The notes beneath the pieces were generated by a model that saw nothing but the letters and a program-made list of their open reading frames with translations, was not told the DNA's origin and did no database searches. DNA of 64,000 nt. It comes from Tritrichomonas musculus (taxonomy: Eukaryota > Parabasalia > Tritrichomonadida > Tritrichomonadidae). The stretch lies in the NCBI GenBank assembly GCA_039105265.1, contig JAPFFF010000008.1, positions 4,464,001 through 4,528,000 on the forward strand. Direction: 5' to 3'. The translations under genes were made by a program, and so were the position numbers. Numbering within the stretch: position 1 is the stretch's first letter; the number at the start of each line of letters is the position of its first letter. This document shows positions 10,601 to 21,189 of the stretch, piece after piece.

Positions 10601-12107
10601 AGACTCCTCTTATAACAGCATTTGAGAAGGGAAATTATTATATAGCATATTTAATTTTTGATTTTTATGGTGATAATGTTCTTCAGAAAACATGGCAACT
10701 GAATGAAATATTAAAAAAATTTATATCATCAGTAATGTTTAATTTTTCTCTAAGCTTTGCCAATCCTGAAGTTGATGGATATACAGTTTTCAAAAAATTA
10801 CTGCAATTATAAAATATTGACTTAAATTATCAAATTAATAATCAAACCCTTTTTACACATGCTTGTGATATAGGCAATAAAGAAATTATTTCATTTCTAG
10901 TTAATTTGGAGGGCTGTGATGTTAACTTTTACGACACAGAAAAAGGTGACACTGCATTACTCATAGCTGTTAATCGAAATAGATTCGAAATAGCCGAGAT
11001 TCTGATTAAATCGCCTCGAGTTAATATAAACCACAATAATTTTAATGGCGAAACAGCACTTACACGAGCTGTTGAAAGTAATCTGACACGAATAATTGAT
11101 CTAATCGTTAACAATGAAAAATTTGATCCTAAAGAAACTCGTCTTGATTACGCTTTTAGCATTTCTCATAGAGAAACAACTAAACAGCTGATTTCAGTAA
11201 AAGGCTTAAATGTTAATTATAAAATATTTTCAGATTATGAACTTGATTCATGTGGAACAGCCCTAACAAATGCATATAAATATAACAACATTGAAAAAGC
11301 TGATATGATTATTAATCATCCATCATTTGATCCAGTTAAATCAGAGATTAAATTGGCAATTATTTTGGCAGCTGAAAATAATGCAATTGAAATTTTCAAC
11401 AAATTATTTCCTCTAATAAATAATGATGTTAATATTCATTCAAAAAATGAATCTCTTCTTGTTGCAGCTGCTAGAGGAAACAGTAAAGAAATCATTCACC
11501 AAATATTAAATAATCCTGCTTTTGACCTTTCAAACAGTGGTATTGATGAAGCTTTTTATGAATTATTACGTTACCATAGATCACCTCCTATGTTTGATGT
11601 TATTTCTGAGTTGCATGAAATAGATCAAAAGCATTCATGCTTGATTGACTTTAATAAAGCTTTAGGAAATGTATTGAGGTAAATAAATACATACTAGATC
11701 ATGTTACTGATCTAGATTTACCAGATAGTTATGGTTATTTTCCACTTCAAAATTCAATACTTTATTCTAATATCAATTTTATTGATTGTTTGATTGGATC
11801 AGGAAAAGTTAATATAACAAGAAAAGTTCAATATGATGGTGTAACAACAACCTATCTTCATCTCGCAGCGAGAGCAAATGATTGTAATATTTTAAAGAAA
11901 ATTATAAGTTTTAATATATTTGATATAAATGTGACTGACAGTAATGGTGGTACTCTTTTGATTTATGCAATAAAAAGACATTTAAGATCTAATATCTGCG
12001 TTCTTTTCGAAAAAGATAATTTGGATTTTGGACATATTAATAATTCAGGTGAATATGCCATTGATATTGACAGTAAAAAAGAAGGGTCGAAACTATCGAA
12101 TTTATAA
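7653..12107 (+). pseudogene. BTB-like/ankyrin-repeat (DUF3447-type) protein pseudogene
   Basis: About 4.4 kb that reads as one ancestral coding sequence broken into pieces. It opens at an ATG at 7653 and stops at about 7792. Homologous-looking sequence continues in changing frames: 7844-8131, about 8135-8297, 8302-8786, 8787-9485, 9448-9855, 9815-10204, 10168-10812, 10906-11682 and about 11675-12107. The N-terminal part resembles trichomonad BTB-like domains (EFTIITKKKEYQCNFYGV, then IPQNFEILKKISQDLQID). The rest is a long ankyrin solenoid with units such as TALLIAVNRNRFEIAEILIK and TALTRAVESNLTRIIDLIV. Visible lesions are frameshifts near 9460, 9845, 10170 and 11675 and an in-frame stop at 10810-10812, after which the same frame continues for 290 codons. 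The stop at 12105-12107 lies inside a 326-bp segment repeated at the end of the window. Confidence 0.75.
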
Positions 12108-12405
12108 CAAATATGATTATAATTAATATATTTTATTTAATGACATATAATAAAATTAAATTATTAATTATGATATATTTAATGCGGTAGAAAACAAGAT
12201 ATTACTATAAAAAATAATGACTTTTGAATTCAAATGCTGATCGTAATAGGCAAATTTTTAACTTTGAATAATTTTGTTAAAACTTTTCTATAAAAATCAT
12301 TTTATTAATCATTTATATCATAAAAGTATCATATATTTGCTTTTTGGTTGGTATAAATTGGAATTATTTACCTAATAATGTTGGACTTGGCTAATGTATA
12401 TTAAA
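12080..12405 (+). repeat. 326-bp dispersed repeat, copy 1
   Basis: Base-for-base identical, as read by eye, to 63661-63986 in the same orientation. It begins with the last eight codons and stop of the ankyrin pseudogene and runs about 300 bp into the 3' flank. Neither end shows an obvious inverted terminal repeat. Confidence 0.9.
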
Positions 12406-13043
12406 TTAGATATGTAATTTTTTTGATGATTTGATGAAATGAAGCTCCAAAACATAAAATATCCTGTTGATTATTGATAATCATCATTAGGAATTTATAT
12501 TTCTAAAAAAATAAACTTAAATAAGTAAATCATATTTCTGTTACGAAAAATGTAGCGCACCAAATTCAATGAAATTTAGCCATCAGAAAATACATATATG
12601 ATAACGATGATTTTATCAATATTTCAAAAATTTGTTATGAAATTGGAGAGAAAAGACGGATTTGAAATTGAGAGGAAATCTTGTAAAGTTCTCAATTCTG
12701 ATTTTAAAAAACATAAATTTCTCATTTAAAATAATAATAATAATAAATCTAATAGATTAAAATTTTTATTATATTTGTGCTTAATAAAAATTCAAACTAT
12801 AAATTTAAAATATTCAAAATTCATCGTTTTTCAAAATCAAAATTTTGAAAAAATTATAAACGGTTTAGTGTCTACCGTTCTAGTAAAAAAATTGAAAGCC
12901 ATTTTATTGTTGAAAAGCTAGCCTCCAAAAATTCTTACCTCAAAACTTTACGTAATTTCATATAGAACAATTCCTTTTTCTTTTTTCTTTTTTTTTTTAA
13001 ATTAAATGATTAATTAAACAATCATTTTAAAATACCATTATAG

Positions 13044-13208
13044 ATCTATTTACACTATAAGGAAACATCGGGTAGTTTATCAAAACAAACTACGTTAGAA
13101 GACGTTTTGGATATTTCTGGTTTCTATTATGTTAGAAAGCATGTCAAACATGACTATCTGAAAGCCAAAATCAAAATATCGGGTGGTGAAAAAGTTCGTG
13201 CGTTTTAA
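13044..13208 (+). other. Short coding-like fragment without start codon
   Basis: An open stretch of 54 codons after a TAG. Its composition is balanced (TTLEDVLDISGFYYVRKH, then KAKIKISGGEKVRAF and a stop) and less AT-rich than its surroundings. No ATG is available at the 5' side, so it looks like the 3' end of a lost gene or mobile element. Family unknown. Confidence 0.35.
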
Positions 13209-13410
13209 ATAACTCTTTCAATTATAAACAATTTTTATAATTCATATGTTATTAAAATACCTATTTATTTGCTTCAATTTTTAATTTGAAAATATTGGTT
13301 CTTTATCAAGCACACACAGAAATGTTTTGAATTAAAAAGCATAGGCTAAATTTAATTTTTTTTTTAAAAAAAAAAGAAAGTTTGCAAAATAATACAGTCT
13401 TTTCGGGATT

Positions 13411-13487
13411 ATAACGGAAATATCCACTTTAATAACGGAAAAGTTCATTATGATAACAGAAAAATACGATTTCATAACGGAAAGTGT
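13411..13487 (+). repeat. Four 21-bp phased repeats with core ATAACGGAAA
   Basis: The core ATAAC(G/A)GAAA begins at 13411, 13432, 13453 and 13474, exactly 21 bp apart, with diverged spacers. In one frame it reads as a 7-residue repeat (ITEISTL, ITEKFIM, ITEKYDF, ITES). That could be a remnant of a coding repeat; 21 bp is also two helical turns, as in phased binding sites. Confidence 0.6.
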
Positions 13488-14407
13488 AACCATTTTTTGT
13501 GAAAATCTTTTTTTAAAACATTTATTTAAAAATAATGGTTTTATTTAATAAATTATAAATAAAAAGATTTACAATCATCATAAATATGGAATAGATACCG
13601 AAAATTGGAAAACAAACATAAAGAAACTTTTTTTCAAAAAATATCATCAAAAATTTTTTCTCATAAAAATTGGATTCAATTATTATAATTACTTACTAGT
13701 AATTTTTTTATTACACATTTGATAATGAATGGAGGAGACTCTTCAGTCTTCTGAAAAAGTTATGAGATTGAAATTGTATAATTGATTTGAGCAGGCAAGG
13801 ATGATTTAATGTTATGCTCAACTTATATAACTGCAAGGACAATAATATGCAAGTGAGATTAGTTTCTGTAATAAATTGGTTTAATTTATTAAAATTAGTT
13901 TTTTATATATAATATAAAGTATTCAAAGCAACAATTCAAAAAGTTTTAACATGACCATTTATCATTTGAAAAAGTTACCGTTTTTTATATGCCGTAATTT
14001 CAACTCCATGCACATTAATTCCAAAATTCAGCATAAACTATTTAAAAATCGGTGATGTCACCGTAGTTTTCTAAACCGTCGAAAGGTTACATATAATAAA
14101 AACTATATGAACCATCATTTTAGACACAGGTGAAAATCGAATCAATATTTAATTTAATATTGCACAACTATATTTAAATAATTATCAAAATAGTTTCGTG
14201 CGATTTGTATATTCCTAAATCTCGATCTTCCTTATGATAAAGACTTCGAGACAGAGCCTTCTCAAGCTTTGTTAAATAAAGCATTAATTTAATAAACTAT
14301 TTGATTATGGTCAATAAAATATTTAGGTTTGAATGATAAATAATGATTATGTGCATACATTTTCTAATTAAATTAAGCAAAATACACTCTACAATGCATT
14401 TTTTTTT

Positions 14408-17400
14408 TCAATTATAAAAACCTTCATAAAATAGAGGACCAATATCAGGTATTTTTGGATTGGTTGGCTTAGAATCTCCTTCTTTTAATTTGCTGGATAA
14501 TATATATCTGTTTAGATAATCATATACAAAGTCAATATTTTTATATTGTTCATATTTTTCCTCAAAAAAAGATTTAATATATAAATGTTGATTTTCAATC
14601 ATTTGGAAAATAGCCATTAAATTTTCATTTGATTGATAATCTTGTTTTATATTTTCCAAATTACTTTCATAATAAATGATCAAAGCAATGCATAAGAGCT
14701 CTTTAGCTGGCTGAAAATATGTCTTAAATAAAGAAATTAATAATTCTATTGCTTTTTTTATCATATTTTGTTGTTGATCTTCATATATAAATAAGTGTGC
14801 CAAATTATACTTTGAGATCATGTCATTTCTTTGTTTAATTGCTTCTTCAAAATATGTTATTGATAATCCAATATTTTTTTGTATTTCATCATCAAAACCA
14901 TTTTTATAAATGATTCCTAAGTTATTCTTCGAAAATTGATCATTGAATGATGAAGCTTCTTTGTAATAATGGATTGACTTTTTAATGTCTCTTTTAACAT
15001 ATTTTCCTTCGTGATAAAAATATCCAACTGGGAAATGGGAAGATTTGCATCTATTTTTAGAAGATAAAGTGAAATAAAATATAGCTTTTTTCATATTTCT
15101 CATTGGCTTATTTTCGTCTGAATAAATAAATCCCAAAATATTTTGTGCATTGGCATTATTTTGATTAGAAGAAAGGGTTAGATAATAAATGGCTTTATCA
15201 ATGTTAATTCCATTTTTATAATAAAAGACTCCTAAATAATATTGTCCATTTGGATCTTTATTGTTTGCTGATTGCATATAATAATTGTAAGCTTTATTTA
15301 GATCACTGACAACATGCTTCCCATTTTCATAAATATTTCCTAGATTATTTTGCGAAACTGAAAAATTCTGATTTGCAGCGAGTGAAAAATAATTGATAGC
15401 TTTATTTATGTCAAATCTACCATACTTGTCACTTAAATAAATACTTCCAAGATTATTGATCGCTGGCAAATAATTTTGTTGTGCAGCCAGAGTAAAATAA
15501 TAAATAGATTTATCAATATCAACAGTGACATATCCTCCTTTACAATATAAAACACCTAGACAAAATTGTGATTGAGCAAAATTTAGATTTGCAGCAAGTG
15601 TATAATAATGAATAGCTTTATCTATATTAAATGTATCATATTCATTATTCTCATAAATAGATCCAAGATTATGAAAAGCTTCTGGACAATTAAATTTGGT
15701 TGAAAGCTCAAAATAATGAATAGCCTTACGGTAATCACGTTCTATATATTGACCACTACCATAAATTAAGCCAAGTTCAAATTGTGCATAAATATTATTT
15801 TTTGCCGACAGAGAAAAATAATGAATTGATTTTTGGATATCACGAGTTATATATTTACCTTCTTTATAAATCAATCCAAGATTATATTGAGCAGCTATGT
15901 TATTAAGGTTTGCAGCAAGCGAGTAATAATGAATAGCTTTGTCAATATCTCGTGGAATATATCTATTGCAATCATAGATGAATCCGAGCATTAATAGGGA
16001 ATCTGAATGGCCTTGTTTACCTGAAAGTTCAAAATAATGGATTGCTTTTTTGATATCATGAATGCTTTTATTGTCATTATAATATAAAAAACCAAGATTA
16101 TATTGCGCAAGTGAATGATTTTGCTCTGCTGCAAGCGTATAATAATGAATGGCTTTATCGATATCTTGTATATTATATTTACTTTTTTCATAAATAATGC
16201 CAAGATTAAGATAAGCAAGAGCAAGATTTTGTTTTGCTGCAAGTGTATAGTAATTGATGGCTTTATTGATATCTCGTTTAACATGCACACCATTTTGATA
16301 GAGTGATCCAAGATTATTTTGTGCTAATGCATGATTTTGATTAGCAGCAAGTGTATAATAATGTATAGCTTTGTCAATATCTGGTTTGATGCACTTGCCA
16401 TTATGATATATAAGACCAAGTGAATATTGTGCAGGTGAGTAATTCTGACCTGCAGCAAGTGTATAATAATGGATGGCTTTATCGATATCTTGTACATTAT
16501 ATGTATTATTTTCATAAATAACTCCAAGATTATATTGCGCATATACACATTTATGATTTGCTGCAAGTGTATAGTAATTGATGGCTTTATTGATATCTCG
16601 TTTAACATGCACGCCTTTTTGATAGAGTGATCCAAGATTATTTTGTGCTAATGCATGATTTTGATTAGCAGCAAGTGTATAATAATGTATAGCTTTGTCA
16701 ATATCTGGTTTGATGCACTTGCCATTATGATATATAAGACCAAGTGAATATTGTGCAGGTGAGTAATTTTGATCTGCTGCAAGTGTATAATAATGAATAG
16801 CTTTATCCATATTAAATGTATCATATTCATTATTCTCATAAATAGATCCAAGATTATGAAAAGCTTCTGGACAATTAAATTTGGTTGAAAGCTCAAAATA
16901 ATGAATAGCCTTACGGTAATCACGTTCTATATATTGACCACTACCATAAATTAAGCCAAGTTCAAATTGTGCATAAATATTATTTTTTGCCGACAGAGAA
17001 AAATAATGAATTGATTTTTGGATATCACGAGTTATATATTTACCTTCTTTATAAATCAATCCAAGATTATATTGAGCAGCTATGTTATTAAGGTTTGCAG
17101 CAAGCGAGTAATAATGAATAGCTTTGTCAATATCTCGTGGAATATATCTATTGCTATAATAGATGAATCCGAGCATTAATAAGGAATCTGAATGGCCTTG
17201 TTTACCTGAAAGTTCAAAATAATGGATTGCTTTTTTGATATCATGAATGCTTTTATTGTCATTATAATATAAAAAACCAAGATTATATTGCGCAAGTGAA
17301 TGATTTTGCTCTGCTGCAAGTGTATAATAATGGATGGCTTTATCGATATCTTGTACATTATATTCATTATCTTCATAAATAACGCCAAGTTTATATTGCG

Positions 17401-18265
17401 CTAATAAAATAGTGTATTCTGCTGAAATTTTATAATCATTGATTTCTTTATTGATTTTTCTTTTAACACGCACACATTCATGATAGAGTGTTCCAAGATT
17501 ATTTTGTGTTAGCGCATGAGTCTGATCAGCAGCAAGTGCATAGTAATGAATAGCTTTGTCAATATCTGGTTTGATGCACTTGCCATATTGATATATTTGG
17601 CCAAGAGAAAATTGCGCTAATATATAATTTTGATCTGCTGCAAGTGTATAATAATGGATGGCTTTATCGATATCTTGTAGATTATATGTATCATGTTCAT
17701 AAATAAAGCCAAGGATATATTGCGAACATGGTAAATTTTGGTTGGCAGCAAGTGTATAGTAATGAATAGCTTTGTCAATGACTGGTTTGATATATCTGCC
17801 TTTTTGATATATAACGCCAAGTTCATATTGTGCAGGTGAGTAATTTTGATCTGCTGCAAGTGTATAATAATGGATGGCTTTATCGATATCTTGTACATCA
17901 TATTCATTATCTTCATAAATAACGCCAAGTTCATATTGTGCATCTGGTAAATTCTTATTAGCTGCAAGTGTAATATAATGAATTGCTTTTTTGATATCTG
18001 GCTTGAAATAGTCACCATTTAGATACATTAAACCAAGTTCATTTTGAATTGTTTCAAAACCTAGATCGGCAGCAAATGTATAATAATGGATGGCTTTGTT
18101 CATATCTGGTTTATGACACTTAGCATATGCAATATCTATATTTTTGTGAATTATCGGATCCGTAACAAATCTTCCAAACTGATTATAAAATAAAAATATC
18201 AATTCAGAAATAGATGGTCTTTTTTCAATATCTATTTCTGTGCACATTTTAATATAGTTTTGCAT
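14408..18265 (-). CDS. Giant Sel1-repeat protein with residual kinase C-lobe
   Basis: About 1,285 aa from the first in-frame ATG at 18265. The frame is open 75 bp further to a TTG directly after a TGA. The N-terminus reads as the end of a protein kinase domain (MCTEIDIEKRPSISELI, the subdomain XI Arg region). After it come about 30 Sel1-like units of roughly 36 aa with the core DIDKAIHYYTLAADQN..AQY.LG.IY, then a short non-repeat tail. Sel1 solenoids bind other proteins; in trichomonads many are joined to TKL-like kinases. Here the glycine loop, HRD and DFG regions are absent, and the upstream DNA does not encode them in any frame I read. So the gene is probably a 5'-truncated kinase-Sel1 gene. 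The repeats are still open over 3.8 kb, so it may still be expressed as a scaffold, or the truncation is recent. Confidence 0.6.
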   Translation of the reverse strand: MQNYIKMCTEIDIEKRPSISELIFLFYNQFGRFVTDPIIHKNIDIAYAKCHKPDMNKAIHYYTFAADLGFETIQNELGLMYLNGDYFKPDIKKAIHYITLAANKNLPDAQYELGVIYEDNEYDVQDIDKAIHYYTLAADQNYSPAQYELGVIYQKGRYIKPVIDKAIHYYTLAANQNLPCSQYILGFIYEHDTYNLQDIDKAIHYYTLAADQNYILAQFSLGQIYQYGKCIKPDIDKAIHYYALAADQTHALTQNNLGTLYHECVRVKRKINKEINDYKISAEYTILLAQYKLGVIYEDNEYNVQDIDKAIHYYTLAAEQNHSLAQYNLGFLYYNDNKSIHDIKKAIHYFELSGKQGHSDSLLMLGFIYYSNRYIPRDIDKAIHYYSLAANLNNIAAQYNLGLIYKEGKYITRDIQKSIHYFSLSAKNNIYAQFELGLIYGSGQYIERDYRKAIHYFELSTKFNCPEAFHNLGSIYENNEYDTFNMDKAIHYYTLAADQNYSPAQYSLGLIYHNGKCIKPDIDKAIHYYTLAANQNHALAQNNLGSLYQKGVHVKRDINKAINYYTLAANHKCVYAQYNLGVIYENNTYNVQDIDKAIHYYTLAAGQNYSPAQYSLGLIYHNGKCIKPDIDKAIHYYTLAANQNHALAQNNLGSLYQNGVHVKRDINKAINYYTLAAKQNLALAYLNLGIIYEKSKYNIQDIDKAIHYYTLAAEQNHSLAQYNLGFLYYNDNKSIHDIKKAIHYFELSGKQGHSDSLLMLGFIYDCNRYIPRDIDKAIHYYSLAANLNNIAAQYNLGLIYKEGKYITRDIQKSIHYFSLSAKNNIYAQFELGLIYGSGQYIERDYRKAIHYFELSTKFNCPEAFHNLGSIYENNEYDTFNIDKAIHYYTLAANLNFAQSQFCLGVLYCKGGYVTVDIDKSIYYFTLAAQQNYLPAINNLGSIYLSDKYGRFDINKAINYFSLAANQNFSVSQNNLGNIYENGKHVVSDLNKAYNYYMQSANNKDPNGQYYLGVFYYKNGINIDKAIYYLTLSSNQNNANAQNILGFIYSDENKPMRNMKKAIFYFTLSSKNRCKSSHFPVGYFYHEGKYVKRDIKKSIHYYKEASSFNDQFSKNNLGIIYKNGFDDEIQKNIGLSITYFEEAIKQRNDMISKYNLAHLFIYEDQQQNMIKKAIELLISLFKTYFQPAKELLCIALIIYYESNLENIKQDYQSNENLMAIFQMIENQHLYIKSFFEEKYEQYKNIDFVYDYLNRYILSSKLKEGDSKPTNPKIPDIGPLFYEGFYN
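15626..17335 (-). repeat. Tandem segmental duplication inside the Sel1 gene (offset 1,185 bp)
   Basis: A block at about 15626-16150 is nearly identical to about 16811-17335, offset 1,185 bp (395 codons, about eleven Sel1 units). A second offset of 324 bp (three units) links about 16301-16460 with 16625-16780. Near identity over many units shows recent unequal exchange or gene conversion within the array. Confidence 0.8.
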
Positions 18266-18340
18266 AACAATGTTTGCCTCTAATTTATTAAATTCGATTT
18301 TATTTTCTTTATCAGGAATTATACCTTCAAAATTTTGCAA

Positions 18341-18427
18341 TCACGTTAAACAATCAACATCATGACATCTAAATCATTTTATTATTTTATTTTATCATTT
18401 CACAATATTAGTTTTATTTTAACGTGA
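18341..18427. repeat. 10-bp perfect inverted repeat at the Sel1 5' breakpoint
   Basis: TCACGTTAAA at 18341-18350 and TTTAACGTGA at 18418-18427 are perfect inverted copies. They begin right where the kinase-like coding sequence of the Sel1 gene ends, so they may mark an insertion or deletion scar. Confidence 0.45.
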
Positions 18428-18440
18428 CAGCATCGTCTAG

Positions 18441-18474
<34 letters not shown>

Positions 18475-19010
18475 TCGCAAATTCAAATATGTCAAGTCCT
18501 TCAATTTGAAAGTTTTTTGAACCAAAATGCATTAGCACAAAATAATGTATAGAATAAAAAAAGAATAATTTCAATTTGGATGCCCATATTACTAAACAAA
18601 AAACTATGCATGCGTTTTAAAAAAATATCTGATATTCATGTTTTTTTTTACAAAAATAATCATATCTCATATTCAAATAAAAAAGTTAAAAAAATAATAG
18701 TTAAATTGTTTATAATAGATCATTTCTAATGTTATTCCTCAGTTACATTCAAAAATTAAGATTTGGTAAAAAGAGATATTTTGAGATTATCTTTTCTATG
18801 AAGTTCAGTTTTTTTATTGTTTCAATAAAATATGTGGCATATAACAATCATAAATATATTAATTTAACTTTTCAAAACAATGTATATAACGAGATATTGA
18901 AAACAAACTACACCTTTAAAATATTTTGCAAATTTTTTTTTGTTTTGAATTTTTTCGTTTGATTTTTATTACATTTATGAATTATATTTCATTTGTAATA
19001 ATGAAAATAT

Positions 19011-19098
19011 TATGGTTCGAGATTAATGCATAAATTTCAGAGGTCGGTAAACTTTTTGAATAAAAATAAACGGTTTTATGCACTAATCTCGAACCATA
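19011..19098. repeat. Imperfect 24-bp hairpin
   Basis: TATGGTTCGAGATTAATGCA on the left pairs with TGCACTAATCTCGAACCATA on the right, with about 40 nt between the arms. The T-loop-like GGTTCGA is part of a simple hairpin, and no cloverleaf can be drawn around it. Confidence 0.65.
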
Positions 19099-19388
19099 GA
19101 AAATTTTTGCTAAGTCAAAAAAATAAGATTAAAAGCATATCATTAATAAAATTTTTTATTAAAAAAATGATAAGAAAATTAACTTGATTTACCTTCTTTA
19201 ATTAAGCTCAAAAATATGGTATTTACTTTTTCAGTTGCCCAATTTAATTCAGTTCAATTAAATTAAATAGTAATGTAATCCAAATACATAATCTTGAATG
19301 CAATTCATAAATGTATATGAAAACTCTCCTGAATTATATTAAAATTTTCAAATCTCAGAAAACGTAGATACTCTCATGAGAGTATTGT

Positions 19389-20301
19389 TATGGGCAGAGA
19401 AAATGAAGTAAAACTTTTTCAAAAGTTTATTTATCAAAAAAGAGCATCTTTTTATGCTACATAATTTTTACTGATCCTTCATTTAAATTGAAAGTCTCGG
19501 TAAAAATTATGTAAAAATATAAAAAGATGCTAAAATTTTTATAATCTACCGATGGTGATTTAATAATTAGATTGTGAGCGCTTTTTTCTTTAACTTCAAA
19601 TAGTAATAACTTATGATATAATTATTTTACAATAATTATTTTGGGATAAATGCATTTATTAAAATGCATAATAAATAATTTCTGGAAGAAAAATTAATCC
19701 ATTTGAATAGTTAAAAGAATGCCCGCTCTAAAGTTAATTGTGAAAATTATATTTTTTGTTCATTTTACAAACATAAAAATTTATTAAATTATAGTTAAAG
19801 CAATTCTTTATAATATAATCAATGTTATAGAATGCTAAATATTATTTACATAACAAAACATGAAAATAATGATGAATGAACAAATATAAATAAACATTTT
19901 GAAATGATGAATGAACAAATATTGAAAAAAAAATATTAACATATTTTCTATTTTAGATAAGATTTATTATTATACAATTCACTTTTATATACAAAACATT
20001 TTAAGCTATATATTATGATTTGTATTTGCTTCTATATAAATATTTTGAACAAATCATAATATTATAGTGATCATCTTTTTTCATTTATTCTTGTAATAAA
20101 AATCTTTTATATTAATGTAATTATGATTATTACTTATTAAATAATTTGTTTTATTGATTTACTAAAAGATTTTGACTTGAGAAAAAGATTTTTGTTTATA
20201 AAGAAAAATAAAATTTTACCGCTCTGTATAAATCACCACTCACAATTAAATCACCATCTGTATACTATTGAAAAAGTTTTACTTCATTTTCTATGCCCAT
20301 A
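19389..20301. mobile_element. Putative non-autonomous inverted-repeat element (MITE-like), degenerate
   Basis: The outer arms 19389-19422 and 20268-20301 are inverted copies of 34 bp with one mismatch (left arm starts TATGGGCAGAGAAAATGAAG). Pairing resumes further in, 19551-19578 against 20239-20258 (GATGGTGATTTAAT). The left arm is interrupted by a further hairpin at 19443-19531. There is no coding capacity. I could not identify a clean target-site duplication. Confidence 0.5.
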
Positions 20302-20423
20302 TTACTAAACAAAAGAATAATTTCAATTTGGATAATTATATTAATGCAAATAAAACAATTTGAATAGAAAAGAGTCGTCTTCTGATCTTGAAAATCAACC
20401 AAAAAAACATTTATAACAAAGAT

Positions 20424-20731
20424 ATGATTTTAAACTTAGAATTTGATGATTCTCAGTTCTTTATACACAGGCTTTTTACAGATTTAGGTTTTTTTTTTTT
20501 TTTTTTTTTTTTTGATTTCATGATTATTATTGAGAAACTTCTAAATTCATTTACTCAACAAATTCAAAAAAATTTATACCTTCCACCATACCAGATTTTA
20601 TTTGATCAAATAAAAGGTTAATCATAATTCAACATCTTACATGGAGAAAATCCCATTTATGAAGGATATTAATGAAATGTTTTCCCAAAGTTTTGGAGAC
20701 GATTTAAATTCAATTTTAATTTTAATTATTT
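20424..20731 (+). pseudogene. Decayed coding-like remnant split by a poly-T run
   Basis: An ATG at 20424 opens a frame with coding-like composition (MILNLEFDDSQFFIHRLFTD), interrupted by a run of T that would encode about eight Phe. The frame goes on (IIIEKLLNSFTQQIQKNLY) to a stop near 20622, and a further open piece follows to about 20731. Family unknown. The poly-T run and multiple stops argue for decay. Confidence 0.3.
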
Positions 20732-21189
20732 AAATTCATTTTAGAAGATGAGGATTCAAAGAACTTTATATTTATATCTCATTAAAAAATACTAATGAAA
20801 CCCAATGAATTAATATAAAAGCAATACCATTAAACCTTACATTATTTGATTTTGTAATCATAAAATATTCAAATCAAAATGTATACATTTATAATTGAAT
20901 ATACTCAATTCTGTGTATTTTCAAACTTTAGCTGTAACACATCAATAAATATTTTAGTTTATAACTAACAATATATGTATATAAATTGGATGATCTAAAT
21001 TAAAAACATCATATTAATTAAAAGGCTGTAATTCGCAAATGAAGTGACAAACATCAAATACCTTATTTTTGGCAAAAATATGCCACTCAAAAGAGAAAAG
21101 ATTATTTTTTTTTATTTATTCATTTATAAGAATGCACAACATTAAACAATGATTTAACACAAATATAATCATGTAACAAAAGCAGCAAA

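Larger units (their letters stand above)
12108..14407. other. Gene-poor relic DNA, 2.3 kb
   Basis: Beyond the 326-bp repeat there is no intact gene. It holds a 54-codon coding-like fragment (13044-13208), four phased 21-bp repeats (13411-13487) and a 32-codon plus-strand fragment at about 14194-14292 (contains LNLDLPYDKDFETEPSQ). These look like remnants of older coding sequence. I recognise no family in them. Confidence 0.4.
18341..21189. other. Gene-poor repeat nest, 2.8 kb
   Basis: No intact gene. Contents: a T18/A16 homopolymer palindrome at 18441-18474, a hairpin at 19011-19098, an 18-bp palindrome at 19368-19385, a 0.9-kb inverted-repeat element at 19389-20301, permuted 20-bp direct repeats at 18562-18601 and 20295-20333, and a decayed coding-like stretch at 20424-20731. 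It looks like successive insertions of small non-autonomous elements. Confidence 0.5.

Noticed and set aside
13060-13095. Kinship between ACATCGGGTAGTTT here and the 26-bp satellite (ACATCGAGTAGTTT)
   Set aside because: One 14-bp near match only, and inside a coding-like fragment; probably chance.
12108-14407. Spliceosomal introns joining fragments
   Set aside because: I found no trichomonad-type ACTAACACACAG 3' signal with a matching 5' site, here or in the other broken genes.
19011-19034. tRNA T-arm (GGTTCGA)
   Set aside because: It pairs with a distant inverted copy as a simple hairpin. No acceptor, D or anticodon arms can be drawn.
20388-20621. 77-aa frame with a poly-Phe run as an intact gene
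   Set aside because: It starts with TTG and crosses a poly-T run. Treated as a decayed remnant from the ATG at 20424 instead.
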